Positions 5,771 through 12,786 of a stretch of DNA of 16,520 bases are shown piece by piece. Position 1 is the first letter of the stretch. The number at the start of each line of letters is the position of its first letter. The position numbers were made by a program, and so were the translations under genes. The notes under the pieces were generated by a model. It made no database searches and was not told where the DNA came from. It saw only the letters and a list, made by a program, of their open reading frames with translations. The stretch comes from CADCTB01 sp035494015. Its GTDB lineage: Bacteria; Actinomycetota; Acidimicrobiia; Acidimicrobiales; AC-14. Where the stretch lies: NCBI GenBank assembly GCA_035494015.1, contig DATJHJ010000127.1, positions 1 to 16,520 on the forward strand. Reading direction: 5' to 3'.

Positions 5771-7459
5771 CTACTCCTCCACGACGGTGGCGCCTTCGAA
5801 GGCCTGAAGGACGTGATCGACAGGCGAGCGTAGCTCCGACGCCGGCGCATCCTGCAGGTCTTCCAGGTCGATCGACTCCTCCTCCGGCGCCGCCGCCGCC
5901 ACCGGCGCGGGGGCCTGCTCCTCGGTCACCAGGCGCAACGGCACCGGGCGCCCGAAGTGGGCACCAAGGGCCGCCTCGACCTCGCCCCGCACCTCCTCAC
6001 ACCGGTCCCGGTGGAAGCTGTTGGGTAGGGCGAACGTGGCCGCCCCGTCCTCGGTGGCGACGAACCGCCCCCCGAGGAACCGGGACCGGGCCCGGGGTGA
6101 CAGGGCGGGAACCACGTTGTCGGCCCATGCCATGGTCAGCTCGTCGCGACTCGGCGGTGCGCCGGCCGCAGGGGTGGCGGCCGCAGGGGTGGCCGCCAGC
6201 GGGGCCGGCGGGGGCGGGGGCGAGGGGACCGGGGGCACCGGGGCTTGCGGACGGGCAGCACGGACCCCGCCCAGGGCCAGGCGGGCGCCCGAGGCCGCGG
6301 CCGGCGGCGACGGCGGGGGTGGTGGTGCGGCCGCCGCCGGCTGCTTGGACAACGCCCGCTCGAGCCGTTCGATCCGCTCCAGCAGGGCGTCCGGCGAGGA
6401 GTCGAGCTCGGGCTTGCACAGGCGGACGAGGGCGACCTCGAGCAGGACGCGAGGGTCCGGTGCTTCGCGCATGTCGACCAGGGCCTGGCCCAGCAGCTCC
6501 ATCGCCCGCACGGTGGCGCCGCGGCCCAGGCGGTGAGCCTCGGTCTCGACCGCGTCCACCTCCTCGTCCGGGAGCCCGACCAGGGCGCGGGAGACGCTGA
6601 CCAGCAGGGTCTGGCGCAGCCGTTCGAGGACGTCGGTGGCGATCTGGCGGGGGTCGTGGCCGGCGCCGCACCGCTCGGCGACGGCGGCGAGTGCCCGCCC
6701 CGCGTCCCGCTCGCAGAGGGCCTCGACGAACTCGCCGACGGAGGGGGCCTGGTGGTCGATCCCTCCGGCTGCGGCCACCTGGTCCAGCACGGACAGGGCG
6801 TCTCGGGCCGAACCCTTGCCGCGGCGGGCGACGAGCTCGAGAACCTCGGGGGGGATGTCGAGGCCGGCGTCGGCCGCCACCCATTTCAGGTGCTGGGTCA
6901 GAACCTCCAGCGAGAGCAGGCGAAACTCGAAGTGCTGCGTGCGGCTGGTGATCGTGCGCAGAACCTTCTGTGGCTCGGTCGTGGCCAGGACGAAGATCAC
7001 GTGCCCGGGCGGCTCCTCGAGCGTCTTGAGCAGCATGTTCGACGCCTCGGTGGTGAGCATGTGGACCTCGTCCACGATGTAGACCTTCCACCGCCCCGGG
7101 GTGCCGAGGGCGGCCCGGGCCACCAGTTCGCGCATGGCGTCCACCCCGCGGTTCGACGCCGCGTCGAGCTCGACCACGTCCAGCGACCGGCCCTCGGTGA
7201 TCCCCACGCACGAGTCACAGGTGCCGCAGGGCTCCCCGTCGACCTGATTGGGGCAGTTGAGCGCCTTGGCCAGGATCCGTGCCGATGACGTCTTGCCCGT
7301 GCCCCGCGGCCCGCTGAACAGGTACGCATGGGAGACCCGGCCGTCTCGCACTGCATTGCGCAGGGTCTGGCTGACGTGCTCCTGGCCCTTGAGCTCGGAC
7401 CACCGCTGCGAGCGGTACCGGCGGTACAGCGACTGGTACGGCCCTTCCACCCGGCTCAT
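5771..7459 (-). CDS. dnaX: DNA polymerase III subunit gamma/tau
   Basis: Clamp-loader ATPase of the replicase (562 residues). N-terminal AAA+ domain: Walker A GPRGTGKT (50-57), zinc module C69/C78/C81/C84, Walker B VYIVDEVHML (D130, E131), sensor-1 region FVLATTEPQKVLRTITSRTQ, and lid RRGKGSARDALSVLDQ. A Pro/Ala-rich linker (about residues 373-433) precedes a C-terminal tau-like domain with WADNVVPALSPRARSRFLGG. ATG 7459 has no Shine-Dalgarno sequence, but TACTGT (7473-7468) ends 8 nt upstream, so the message may be leaderless; GTG a few codons in is an alternative start. It is followed by ybaB and recR. Whether a separate gamma product is made by frameshifting is not evident from the sequence. 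Confidence 0.97.
   Translation of the reverse strand: MSRVEGPYQSLYRRYRSQRWSELKGQEHVSQTLRNAVRDGRVSHAYLFSGPRGTGKTSSARILAKALNCPNQVDGEPCGTCDSCVGITEGRSLDVVELDAASNRGVDAMRELVARAALGTPGRWKVYIVDEVHMLTTEASNMLLKTLEEPPGHVIFVLATTEPQKVLRTITSRTQHFEFRLLSLEVLTQHLKWVAADAGLDIPPEVLELVARRGKGSARDALSVLDQVAAAGGIDHQAPSVGEFVEALCERDAGRALAAVAERCGAGHDPRQIATDVLERLRQTLLVSVSRALVGLPDEEVDAVETEAHRLGRGATVRAMELLGQALVDMREAPDPRVLLEVALVRLCKPELDSSPDALLERIERLERALSKQPAAAAPPPPPSPPAAASGARLALGGVRAARPQAPVPPVPSPPPPPAPLAATPAAATPAAGAPPSRDELTMAWADNVVPALSPRARSRFLGGRFVATEDGAATFALPNSFHRDRCEEVRGEVEAALGAHFGRPVPLRLVTEEQAPAPVAAAAPEEESIDLEDLQDAPASELRSPVDHVLQAFEGATVVEE
6164..6193. repeat. Two tandem 15-bp repeats inside the dnaX linker
   Basis: GGCCGCAGGGGTGGC occurs twice back to back (6164-6178 and 6179-6193), encoding repeated Ala/Thr/Pro residues (ATPAA) in the low-complexity linker of the tau region. 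In frame and probably a slippage-expanded linker without further role. Confidence 0.8.
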
Positions 7460-7467
7460 CGGGGCCG

Positions 7468-7473
7468 ACAGTA
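7468..7473 (-). promoter_or_regulatory. Candidate -10 hexamer for a leaderless dnaX message
   Basis: TACTGT on the minus strand ends 8 nt before ATG 7459. A possible weak -35 (TTCGCT) lies 16 nt further upstream. Only the TANNNT form and spacing support it; read-through from the upstream regulator gene is also possible. Confidence 0.4.
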
Positions 7474-7502
7474 CCCGCCGGGGTAGGACAGCGAACCGGT
7501 GC

Positions 7503-8003
7503 TCAGCGCCCCCCGACCATGGGCTTGGTACGGGCGGGCGCCGGGCGCTTGGCCGCCGGCCCTGGCGTCGTCGTCACCCGGCGCCGGTCCACGGCGGCTT
7601 TCCTCGGGGCCGTGGCGTCCTGGCGCTTGGCGGCCAGCAGCTCGTAGAGGGAGACCAAGACGACCTTGTCGTCCTCGGCGAGGAGCGGCGAGTGGGCGAT
7701 GGCGGCTTCGACGCCGATGGTGGTGGAAATGGCCTCGACGGGCAGGTAGCCGAGCGGGCGGGACAGGAACCCCGGGTCCATCGACAAGGTTCGCTCGATG
7801 GCGAACACCGTCTCGGCCGCCGGCTCGTACTTCCCGTTGATCCAGCCGCTCACCGAGGACTGTGTGGTCCCCAGCATCCCCGCCAGGTCTTCCTGCTTCA
7901 TGCCGCGCCCTTTGAGCGCACTGGCCAAGAGCCGGCCGAAGCGCAGGCGGCCTTCCCCGTAGCGGGGGGCCGCCCCTTGACTGACCTCAGTTCCACCGTC
8001 CAC
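7503..8003 (-). CDS. XRE-family helix-turn-helix regulator
   Basis: Protein of 166 residues. A Cro/C1-type helix-turn-helix lies at about 20-75: FGRLLASALKGRGMKQEDLA, GTTQSSVSGWINGKYEPAAE and VFAIERTLSMDPG. A middle region (VEAISTTIGVEAAIAHSPLLAEDDKVVLVSLYELLAAKR) may be for dimerisation, and the tail is basic, disordered and rich in Lys, Arg, Pro and Thr. GTG 8003 has GGGGAG 9 nt upstream (8018-8013). It is divergent from the CAP-domain gene with 120 nt between, and 43 nt upstream of dnaX on the same strand. Target genes are unknown; autoregulation or control of the divergent secreted protein is a reasonable guess. No phage or toxin partner is visible. Confidence 0.85.
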   Translation of the reverse strand: MDGGTEVSQGAAPRYGEGRLRFGRLLASALKGRGMKQEDLAGMLGTTQSSVSGWINGKYEPAAETVFAIERTLSMDPGFLSRPLGYLPVEAISTTIGVEAAIAHSPLLAEDDKVVLVSLYELLAAKRQDATAPRKAAVDRRRVTTTPGPAAKRPAPARTKPMVGGR

Positions 8004-8087
8004 AGGCTCACGCTCCCCAGCGCTCGTCTGAACAACCGTACTTGATTCCGCCGATGAGTGGGGCGCAGCCTTCTAGATCGGTTCAAC

Positions 8088-8115
8088 TTGTATTTATCTG
8101 TCGTACCCATATGAT
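8088..8115 (+). promoter_or_regulatory. Promoter for leaderless CAP-domain gene
   Basis: TATGAT (8110-8115) matches the -10 consensus at five of six positions. TTGTAT (8088-8093) lies 16 nt upstream as a weak -35. The -10 ends 8 nt before ATG 8124, so transcription would begin at or next to the A of the start codon. No Shine-Dalgarno sequence exists in this gap. Confidence 0.6.
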
Positions 8116-8123
8116 GCACCCCG

Positions 8124-9107
8124 ATGGAAGATCGGACGAGTCGATGCCAAGCCCGTTTCCGGCGAGGAAGGGTGCCCGCCGCCCTCCTCGCCCTGGCCCT
8201 CGGCGCCGCCGGCACGGTCCTGGCCGCCTCGCCCGCCCGTGCCGCAACCACCTTCGAGGGGCGGATGCTGGAGCTGGTGAACCAGAGCCGCGCCGCCGCC
8301 GGTGTGGCCCCCCTGGCCCTTTCCCCCACCTTGGCGGGCATCGCGCAGGACGCGCCCTACCAGGGCTGCGGCTATTCCGTGGCCGGGCGCTCGGCGGACA
8401 TGGGCGCCCGCAACTACTTCAGCCACACCATCCTCAACTGCGGGACGAAAGGCGCCACCGACATGGTGGCCGCCAGCGGGATGGCCTTCACCGGGGTGGA
8501 CGAGAACCTGGCCTGGGTCGGGGCCATGACCGACCCCGTCCTGGCCGCCGAGCGTCTCCACAACGACCTCATGGCCGACAGCGTCCACCGGGCGAACATC
8601 CTCAACCCGAGCTCCACGACCATCGGGATCGGCTCCTGGCACACCGCGGCGGGACAGATCTGGTCGGGCGGGGGGGTGGCGCTGGGGAACGTCTACCTGA
8701 CCACGGAGGTCTTCACCCAGCCGCCGGCGACCACCGCGCTCACCGGCGCCCGCTTCCACCCGGTCACCCCGGCCCGCATCCTCGACACCCGCAACAGCGG
8801 GGTCCCGGTGGGCCAGGGGGCGACCCTGGCCCTGCAGGTGGCCGGCCAGGGTGGGGTCCCGGCGACCGGGGCCAGCGCGGTGGTGGTCAACGTGACCGTC
8901 ACCGGCCCCACCGCCCCCAGCTTCCTGACCGTCTACCCCTACGGCGAGGCCCTGCCGCTGGCCGCCAACCTCAACTTCGTGGCCAACCAGACCGTGCCCA
9001 ACCTGGTCACGGCCAAGCTGGGCACGGGCGGCAAGCTGTCGATCTACAACGCCTTCGGGTCGACCCACGTGGTGGCCGACGTGGCCGGGTGGTACGACGG
9101 GGGCTAG
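8124..9107 (+). CDS. Secreted CAP (SCP-like) domain protein with C-terminal actinobacterial module
   Basis: Exported protein of 327 residues. The signal peptide has a basic N-terminus with an RR pair, a hydrophobic core (about 17-34) and a likely cleavage after SPARA (residue 40). A CAP/SCP domain follows (about 43-200) with LELVNQSRAAAGVAPLALSP, the NYFSH segment, ENLAW and HRANILNPSSTTIGIG; cysteines C82 and C106 could form a disulfide. The C-terminal module (about 210-325) begins FHPVTPARILDTRNS and ends VVADVAGWY, a repeat-like unit common at the ends of secreted actinobacterial proteins and probably used for surface or ligand binding. Bacterial CAP proteins have unknown or cell-wall-related roles. 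Preceded by a good -10; convergent with the transporter operon, stops 9 nt apart. Confidence 0.9.
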   Translation: MEDRTSRCQARFRRGRVPAALLALALGAAGTVLAASPARAATTFEGRMLELVNQSRAAAGVAPLALSPTLAGIAQDAPYQGCGYSVAGRSADMGARNYFSHTILNCGTKGATDMVAASGMAFTGVDENLAWVGAMTDPVLAAERLHNDLMADSVHRANILNPSSTTIGIGSWHTAAGQIWSGGGVALGNVYLTTEVFTQPPATTALTGARFHPVTPARILDTRNSGVPVGQGATLALQVAGQGGVPATGASAVVVNVTVTGPTAPSFLTVYPYGEALPLAANLNFVANQTVPNLVTAKLGTGGKLSIYNAFGSTHVVADVAGWYDGG

Positions 9108-9122
9108 CCCCGCGAGCTAGCC
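9102..9122. terminator. Hairpin containing both convergent stop codons
   Basis: Perfect 7-bp inverted repeat GGCTAGC / GCTAGCC around a 7-nt loop. The left TAG is the stop of the CAP gene; the complement of the right CTA is the stop of the permease gene. It could act as a two-way terminator, but there is no T-tract, so the assignment is tentative. Confidence 0.4.
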
Positions 9123-9959
9123 GCGCTGGTAGCGGCGGGCGGCGAGGGGCGCGAACACGACGATGAACAGCGCGCACCACACCAGGCTGCGGGTGGCGAA
9201 GTAGCCGGCCGAGTGCCCGAGGACGCGCTGGGCATCGTCGCCCAGGGTGAAGGCGCGGACCGCGCTGACGATCTGGGTGAGCGGCTGGTTCCGGGCGAAG
9301 GCCTGCATCCAGCCCGGCATCGACTCCACCGGTACGAAGGCGCTGGACACGAACGTGAACGGGAACACCAGCAGGCCGAGGCTCTGGGCCGCCTGGGGGT
9401 TCCCGGCGATCAGGCCGAGGAGCACGAACAGCCACGTGAAGGCGAAGGCGGCGAACACGCAGAGGGCGACGGCCAGCAGCAGCCCGCCGAGCGGCGCCGA
9501 GGTCCTGAACCCCATGGCGAAGCCGACCAGGGTGGTCACGGTCAGGCCGATGGTGGCCAGCACGGTGTCGGCCAGGACCCGTCCGGCGGCGATGGCCACG
9601 CGCGGCACGGGCAGCGATCGGAGGCGATCGAAGAACCCCTCCTCGAGGTCGCCGGCGGCCCCGATCGACGCGGTCATGCCCGAGAACAGGACCCCGGTGC
9701 CGACGAAGCCGGGCACGAGGAAGTCGACATACCGCACGCCGTTCGTTGTGATCGCCCCGCCGAAGACGTACCGGAAGATGAGCAGGAACATGGCGCCCTG
9801 GACCATGCCCAGGATGAACACCTGGGGGTTGCGGACGTTGCGCAGGACGGTGCGCCGGGCCACGCCCAGCGTGGTGGTCAGGGCGCCGGCCGCATGGGTG
9901 GGGCGGGGGAGGTCGAGGGTGCGGATGGGGGTTTCGACGGTGGGGTTGACGGTTGTCAT
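9117..9959 (-). CDS. ABC-2 type transporter permease, DrrB-like
   Basis: Membrane subunit of an ABC exporter of the daunorubicin-resistance (DrrB) type, 280 residues. The soluble N-terminus leads into RRTVLRNVRNPQVFILGMVQ, then about six membrane helices, with the loop GDLEEGFFDRLRSLPVPR typical of ABC-2 permeases and the segment LGLLVFPFTFVSSAFVPVESMPGWMQ seen across DrrB-like proteins. Start ATG 9959 is chosen over an upstream open frame because AGGAG (9972-9968) lies 8 nt upstream and the N-terminus then matches the family. It follows the ATPase gene by 17 nt in a padR-ATPase-permease operon. The substrate is unknown; lipids, polyketide-like compounds or drugs are the usual ones for this family. 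Confidence 0.92.
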   Translation of the reverse strand: MTTVNPTVETPIRTLDLPRPTHAAGALTTTLGVARRTVLRNVRNPQVFILGMVQGAMFLLIFRYVFGGAITTNGVRYVDFLVPGFVGTGVLFSGMTASIGAAGDLEEGFFDRLRSLPVPRVAIAAGRVLADTVLATIGLTVTTLVGFAMGFRTSAPLGGLLLAVALCVFAAFAFTWLFVLLGLIAGNPQAAQSLGLLVFPFTFVSSAFVPVESMPGWMQAFARNQPLTQIVSAVRAFTLGDDAQRVLGHSAGYFATRSLVWCALFIVVFAPLAARRYQRG

Positions 9960-9976
9960 GGCGTCGGCTCCTGCGG

Positions 9977-10993
9977 TCAGGCGGCGGCCCGCCGGCGGCG
10001 GCGGGAGCGGTCGGTGGGGGCGGCGGATCCGTTGGCACCCGGGTCGGGTTCGGCCTCGGCCGGGCGCCCGGTCAGGCTGAGGAACACCTCGTCGAGGGTG
10101 GCCCGACGTAGCCCGATGTCGCTCACGGGCAGGTCGATGGCGTCGAGGGCCCGGACCGCCTCCAGCAGCTGCGCCGACCCCTTCTCGACGGGCACGGCGA
10201 TCGAGCGGGTGGGCCGGTCGACCCGGGGTGCCTCGCAACCGAGGGGGGCCAGGGCGGCGATGGCCCGGTCGAGGTCGGCGGGGTCGGCCACGTGGACCTG
10301 CACCACGTCGATCCCGGCCAGGGACTTCAGCTCGTCGGGGGTGCCGTCGGCGATGACCTTGCCGTGGTCGATGATGGCGATGCGGGCGGCCAGCTGGTCG
10401 GCCTCGTCCAGGTACTGGGTGGTGAGCAGGACGTCGGTCCCGGCCGCCACGAGGTCACGGATGGCGTCCCACAGGTCGTTGCGGCTGCGGGGGTCGAGAC
10501 CGGTGGTGGGCTCGTCGAGGAGCAGCAGTTCGGGGGCGCCGACCAGGCTAGCGCCCAGGTCGAGCTTGCGCCGCATGCCGCCGGAGTAGGTGCGGACCAG
10601 CCGGTCGGCGCTCTCGGTCAGGCCCAGCAGGTCGAGGACGACGTTGGCGCTGGCCTTGGCCTGGCGGGCGTCGTGGCCGAAGAGCCGGCCGACCAGCTCC
10701 AGGTTCTCCCGCCCGCTCATCGCCCCCTCCACCGCCGCCGACTGGCCGGCCAGGCCGATGGCTCGCCGGACCCGGTCCGGCTCCTTGATGGCGTCGATCC
10801 CGGCGACGGTGAGCGTGCCCTCGTCGGGCAGGAGCAGGGTGGCGACCATGCGGATGAACGTGGTCTTCCCCGCCCCGTTGGGGCCCAGGATGGCCGTGAC
10901 CTGGCCCCGCTCGGCCGTGAGGTCCAACCCGTCGAGGGCCTGGGTGGTCTTGAAGCGCTTGGTCAGCCCATGGGCTTCCAGGATCGGCGGCAT
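9977..10993 (-). CDS. ABC exporter ATP-binding protein, DrrA-like
   Basis: Nucleotide-binding subunit (338 residues) that powers the neighbouring permease. Walker A GPNGAGKT (37-44), signature YSGGM (136-140), Walker B LLLLDEPTTGLD (D160, E161). The switch segment TTQYLDEADQ has Gln where most ABC proteins have His, a known trait of DrrA-type ATPases. The DrrA-like C-terminal region (about 225-320) ends LRRATLDEVFLSLTGR, followed by a basic Arg/Ala tail. ATG 10993 has AGGAG 5 nt upstream, and that site overlaps the stop codon of the padR gene, pointing to translational coupling. Function as drug or metabolite efflux is family knowledge; the substrate is not known. Confidence 0.95.
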   Translation of the reverse strand: MPPILEAHGLTKRFKTTQALDGLDLTAERGQVTAILGPNGAGKTTFIRMVATLLLPDEGTLTVAGIDAIKEPDRVRRAIGLAGQSAAVEGAMSGRENLELVGRLFGHDARQAKASANVVLDLLGLTESADRLVRTYSGGMRRKLDLGASLVGAPELLLLDEPTTGLDPRSRNDLWDAIRDLVAAGTDVLLTTQYLDEADQLAARIAIIDHGKVIADGTPDELKSLAGIDVVQVHVADPADLDRAIAALAPLGCEAPRVDRPTRSIAVPVEKGSAQLLEAVRALDAIDLPVSDIGLRRATLDEVFLSLTGRPAEAEPDPGANGSAAPTDRSRRRRRAAA

Positions 10994-11001
10994 GGTGGCT
11001 C

Positions 11002-11679
11002 CTAGGAGGTGATCGACGATGGGTTGGACGGGTCGGCGCCGGGGATCTCATCGCTGGCGTGGGCGTCGAGGTCGCGCTCGCCGCCGGGGGCGTACCAGCT
11101 GCGCCACTGGTCTAGCCCCGACAGCTCGCCCGATTCGATGTCTTTTTCGAGGCGTTCCACGTACTCCAGCTCGGCCCGGCGCAGGGCTTGGACGTACTCG
11201 CTCTCGAGGGCAAACAGCCGGGGCATGCCGTGGGCGCGGGCGGCGGCCACCGCCCCGTCGAGCAGGGCGATCTCGATCTCCAGGCTTTCCCGGCGCTGCT
11301 TGAGGGCGGCCAGGGCTTCGTCCGGGGGCAGGGCAGGGAGCAGGCTGAGGGCGGCCTCGAACTGCAGGTACTCCTTGGTCGGGGCGGCCACCAGCTCCGA
11401 CAGCCAGTCGGCCATCTCCCGCAGCCCGGCGTCGGTGATCTCGTAGATCGTCCGCTCCGGGCGCCGGCCGGCCCGCACCGTCTCCCGAGCCCGGATGAGC
11501 TGGCGCTTCTCCAGCGCCTCCACCACCCCGTACAGCGACCCGTAGTTCAGCCGGATGCTCTCGTGCTTGGCCCGCGCCCGCAGCGTCTGGGCCATCTCGT
11601 AGGGATGCATCGGCCGCTCGAGCAGGCACGTGAGCACGGCCAGGGCCAGCGGGTTGGACCGGGCGCTGCGGGGAGTCAC
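11002..11679 (-). CDS. PadR-family transcriptional regulator
   Basis: Repressor of 225 residues. An N-terminal winged helix (PLALAVLTCLLERPMHPYEMAQTLR, LNYGSLYGVVEALEKRQLI, RRPERTIYEITDAGLREM) is the PadR fold. A long C-terminal helical dimerisation region of the Vir_act_alpha_C kind covers about 95-200, with a poorly conserved tail. It is the first gene of a three-gene operon with a DrrAB-type exporter, an arrangement in which PadR proteins usually repress the pump until the drug binds. GTG 11679 has no well-spaced Shine-Dalgarno sequence (AAGGAG is 13 nt away), but TAGTCT ends 7 nt upstream, so the message is probably leaderless. The operator described at 11691-11720 lies over this promoter. 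Confidence 0.93.
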   Translation of the reverse strand: MTPRSARSNPLALAVLTCLLERPMHPYEMAQTLRARAKHESIRLNYGSLYGVVEALEKRQLIRARETVRAGRRPERTIYEITDAGLREMADWLSELVAAPTKEYLQFEAALSLLPALPPDEALAALKQRRESLEIEIALLDGAVAAARAHGMPRLFALESEYVQALRRAELEYVERLEKDIESGELSGLDQWRSWYAPGGERDLDAHASDEIPGADPSNPSSITS

Positions 11680-11686
11680 GCCGAAG

Positions 11687-11714
11687 AGACTACTCCTTCA
11701 CGATTACTCGTCAA
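11687..11714 (-). promoter_or_regulatory. Promoter of the padR-exporter operon
   Basis: TTGACG (11714-11709) as -35, 16-nt spacer, TAGTCT (11692-11687) as -10, then 7 nt to GTG 11679. This would start the transcript at the start codon. The -35 is close to consensus and the -10 is a weak TANNNT. Confidence 0.6.
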
Positions 11715-11720
11715 GGAGTA
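11691..11720. promoter_or_regulatory. PadR operator overlapping the promoter
   Basis: 30-nt dyad: outer arms TACTCCTT and AAGGAGTA pair perfectly, and inner ACGA/TCGT pair as well (12 of 15 positions). It covers the -35, the spacer and the start of the -10 of the padR promoter, so binding would block RNA polymerase. Symmetry is seen; PadR binding is inferred from position. Confidence 0.7.
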
Positions 11721-11739
11721 TTTGGGTCCGCCTCCTCGC

Positions 11740-12738
11740 TCAGACGGCGACGGCCTCGATGATCTGCATGGGCCCGTGGGTCGGGAGCACGGCCGTCTTG
11801 CGGAAGCCGGCGGCGGCGAGCAGGGCGCCCAACCCGGCGGCGGTGCGCTCCCTTCCGCCGGTGACGGCGAGCATGATCACGTCGAGCGTCTGGACGCGGG
11901 CGTCGGGCTCGCCGTCGGGGACGATCCCCTCGACGATCAGCACGACCGCTCCCGGCGCCGCCGCGGCCCGGACGGCCCGCAGGATGGCAAGGGCCTCGTC
12001 GTCGGGCCAGTCATGGATGACCTCCATGAGGATGTAGGCGTCGGCGACAGGGAGGTGGTCGACGAAGAAGTCACCCGCCGTGTACGTCATGCGGTCCGGC
12101 GGCGGGGCCAGCGACTCGATCACGCCCGGCAATTCGAACAGCACGCCGCGAGTGGCCGACGCCTGGCCGAGGACCGCGTCTAAAAGGTGCCCCTGGCCGC
12201 CGCCAATGTCGGCGACCGTGGCGAAGGGACGGAAGTCGTAGGCGTCCACCACGGCGGCGACGTCGGCCCGTGACTTGGCCCGCATGGCCTCGTCGAAGAT
12301 GCGGGCCTCGTCGGGGTGGGACTGGAGGTAGGACCACAGGCCGGCCGGGTCGATCGACTCGATGCCCGGAGCGCCGGTGCGCAGCGAGTGGCCCAGGGCG
12401 CCGAACATGCCCCAGAACGCGGGAAGCCCCATCATCCGGGCGAACGCCCGCATGGACTGGGGGTGGTCACTGCGCAGGACGAGTGAGGCGTCCGTGTGGA
12501 CATAGCCGGTCGGCTCGAGGGCGAAGACGCCGTGGGCCGCCAGCAGCCGCAGCACGCGGTCGAGGGCCGCCGGGTCGAGGTCGCAGCGGCCGGCCAGGTC
12601 GGCGGGGCTGACCGGGGTGTCACCGACATGGTCGGCGACCCCCAGCTCGGCCACTACCTGGATGGCGCGCCCGGCGACGACGGAGTTCGTCAGGGCCCAG
12701 ACCGTTTCCTGCGGGAGGGTGATTGTCGTTGTGCTCAT
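11740..12738 (-). CDS. SAM-dependent O-methyltransferase (COMT-like)
   Basis: Small-molecule methyltransferase of 332 residues. The N-terminal helical dimerisation domain (about 10-95: VVAGRAIQVVAELGVADHV, LDRVLRLLAAHGVF, GYVHTDAS) is typical of plant COMT-like and polyketide-tailoring O-methyltransferases. The Rossmann domain has the SAM loop VADIGGGQGHLL (175-186), then FELPGVI and the catalytic-base segment MEVIHDWPDDEA with H242. It presumably methylates a hydroxyl on an aromatic or polyketide-like substrate, which cannot be named. It lies 48 nt downstream of the LAL regulator on the same strand. ATG 12738 lacks a Shine-Dalgarno sequence, but TAGCGT ends 7 nt upstream, suggesting its own leaderless promoter. 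The padR-exporter operon downstream could act on the product. Confidence 0.92.
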   Translation of the reverse strand: MSTTTITLPQETVWALTNSVVAGRAIQVVAELGVADHVGDTPVSPADLAGRCDLDPAALDRVLRLLAAHGVFALEPTGYVHTDASLVLRSDHPQSMRAFARMMGLPAFWGMFGALGHSLRTGAPGIESIDPAGLWSYLQSHPDEARIFDEAMRAKSRADVAAVVDAYDFRPFATVADIGGGQGHLLDAVLGQASATRGVLFELPGVIESLAPPPDRMTYTAGDFFVDHLPVADAYILMEVIHDWPDDEALAILRAVRAAAAPGAVVLIVEGIVPDGEPDARVQTLDVIMLAVTGGRERTAAGLGALLAAAGFRKTAVLPTHGPMQIIEAVAV

Positions 12739-12745
12739 GGCCAGA

Positions 12746-12751
12746 ACGCTA
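12746..12751 (-). promoter_or_regulatory. Candidate -10 hexamer for leaderless methyltransferase message
   Basis: TAGCGT on the minus strand ends 7 nt before ATG 12738. No convincing -35 is visible. Support is the TANNNT form and spacing only. Confidence 0.4.
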
Positions 12752-12786
12752 CGGATCGGGCCTCAGGGGCGAATCCGCGGAACTAC

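Noticed and set aside
8004..8123. LexA/SOS-type or phage-repressor operator between the XRE and CAP genes
   Set aside because: No convincing dyad was found in the gap and no phage genes are near; only a promoter for the CAP gene is supported.
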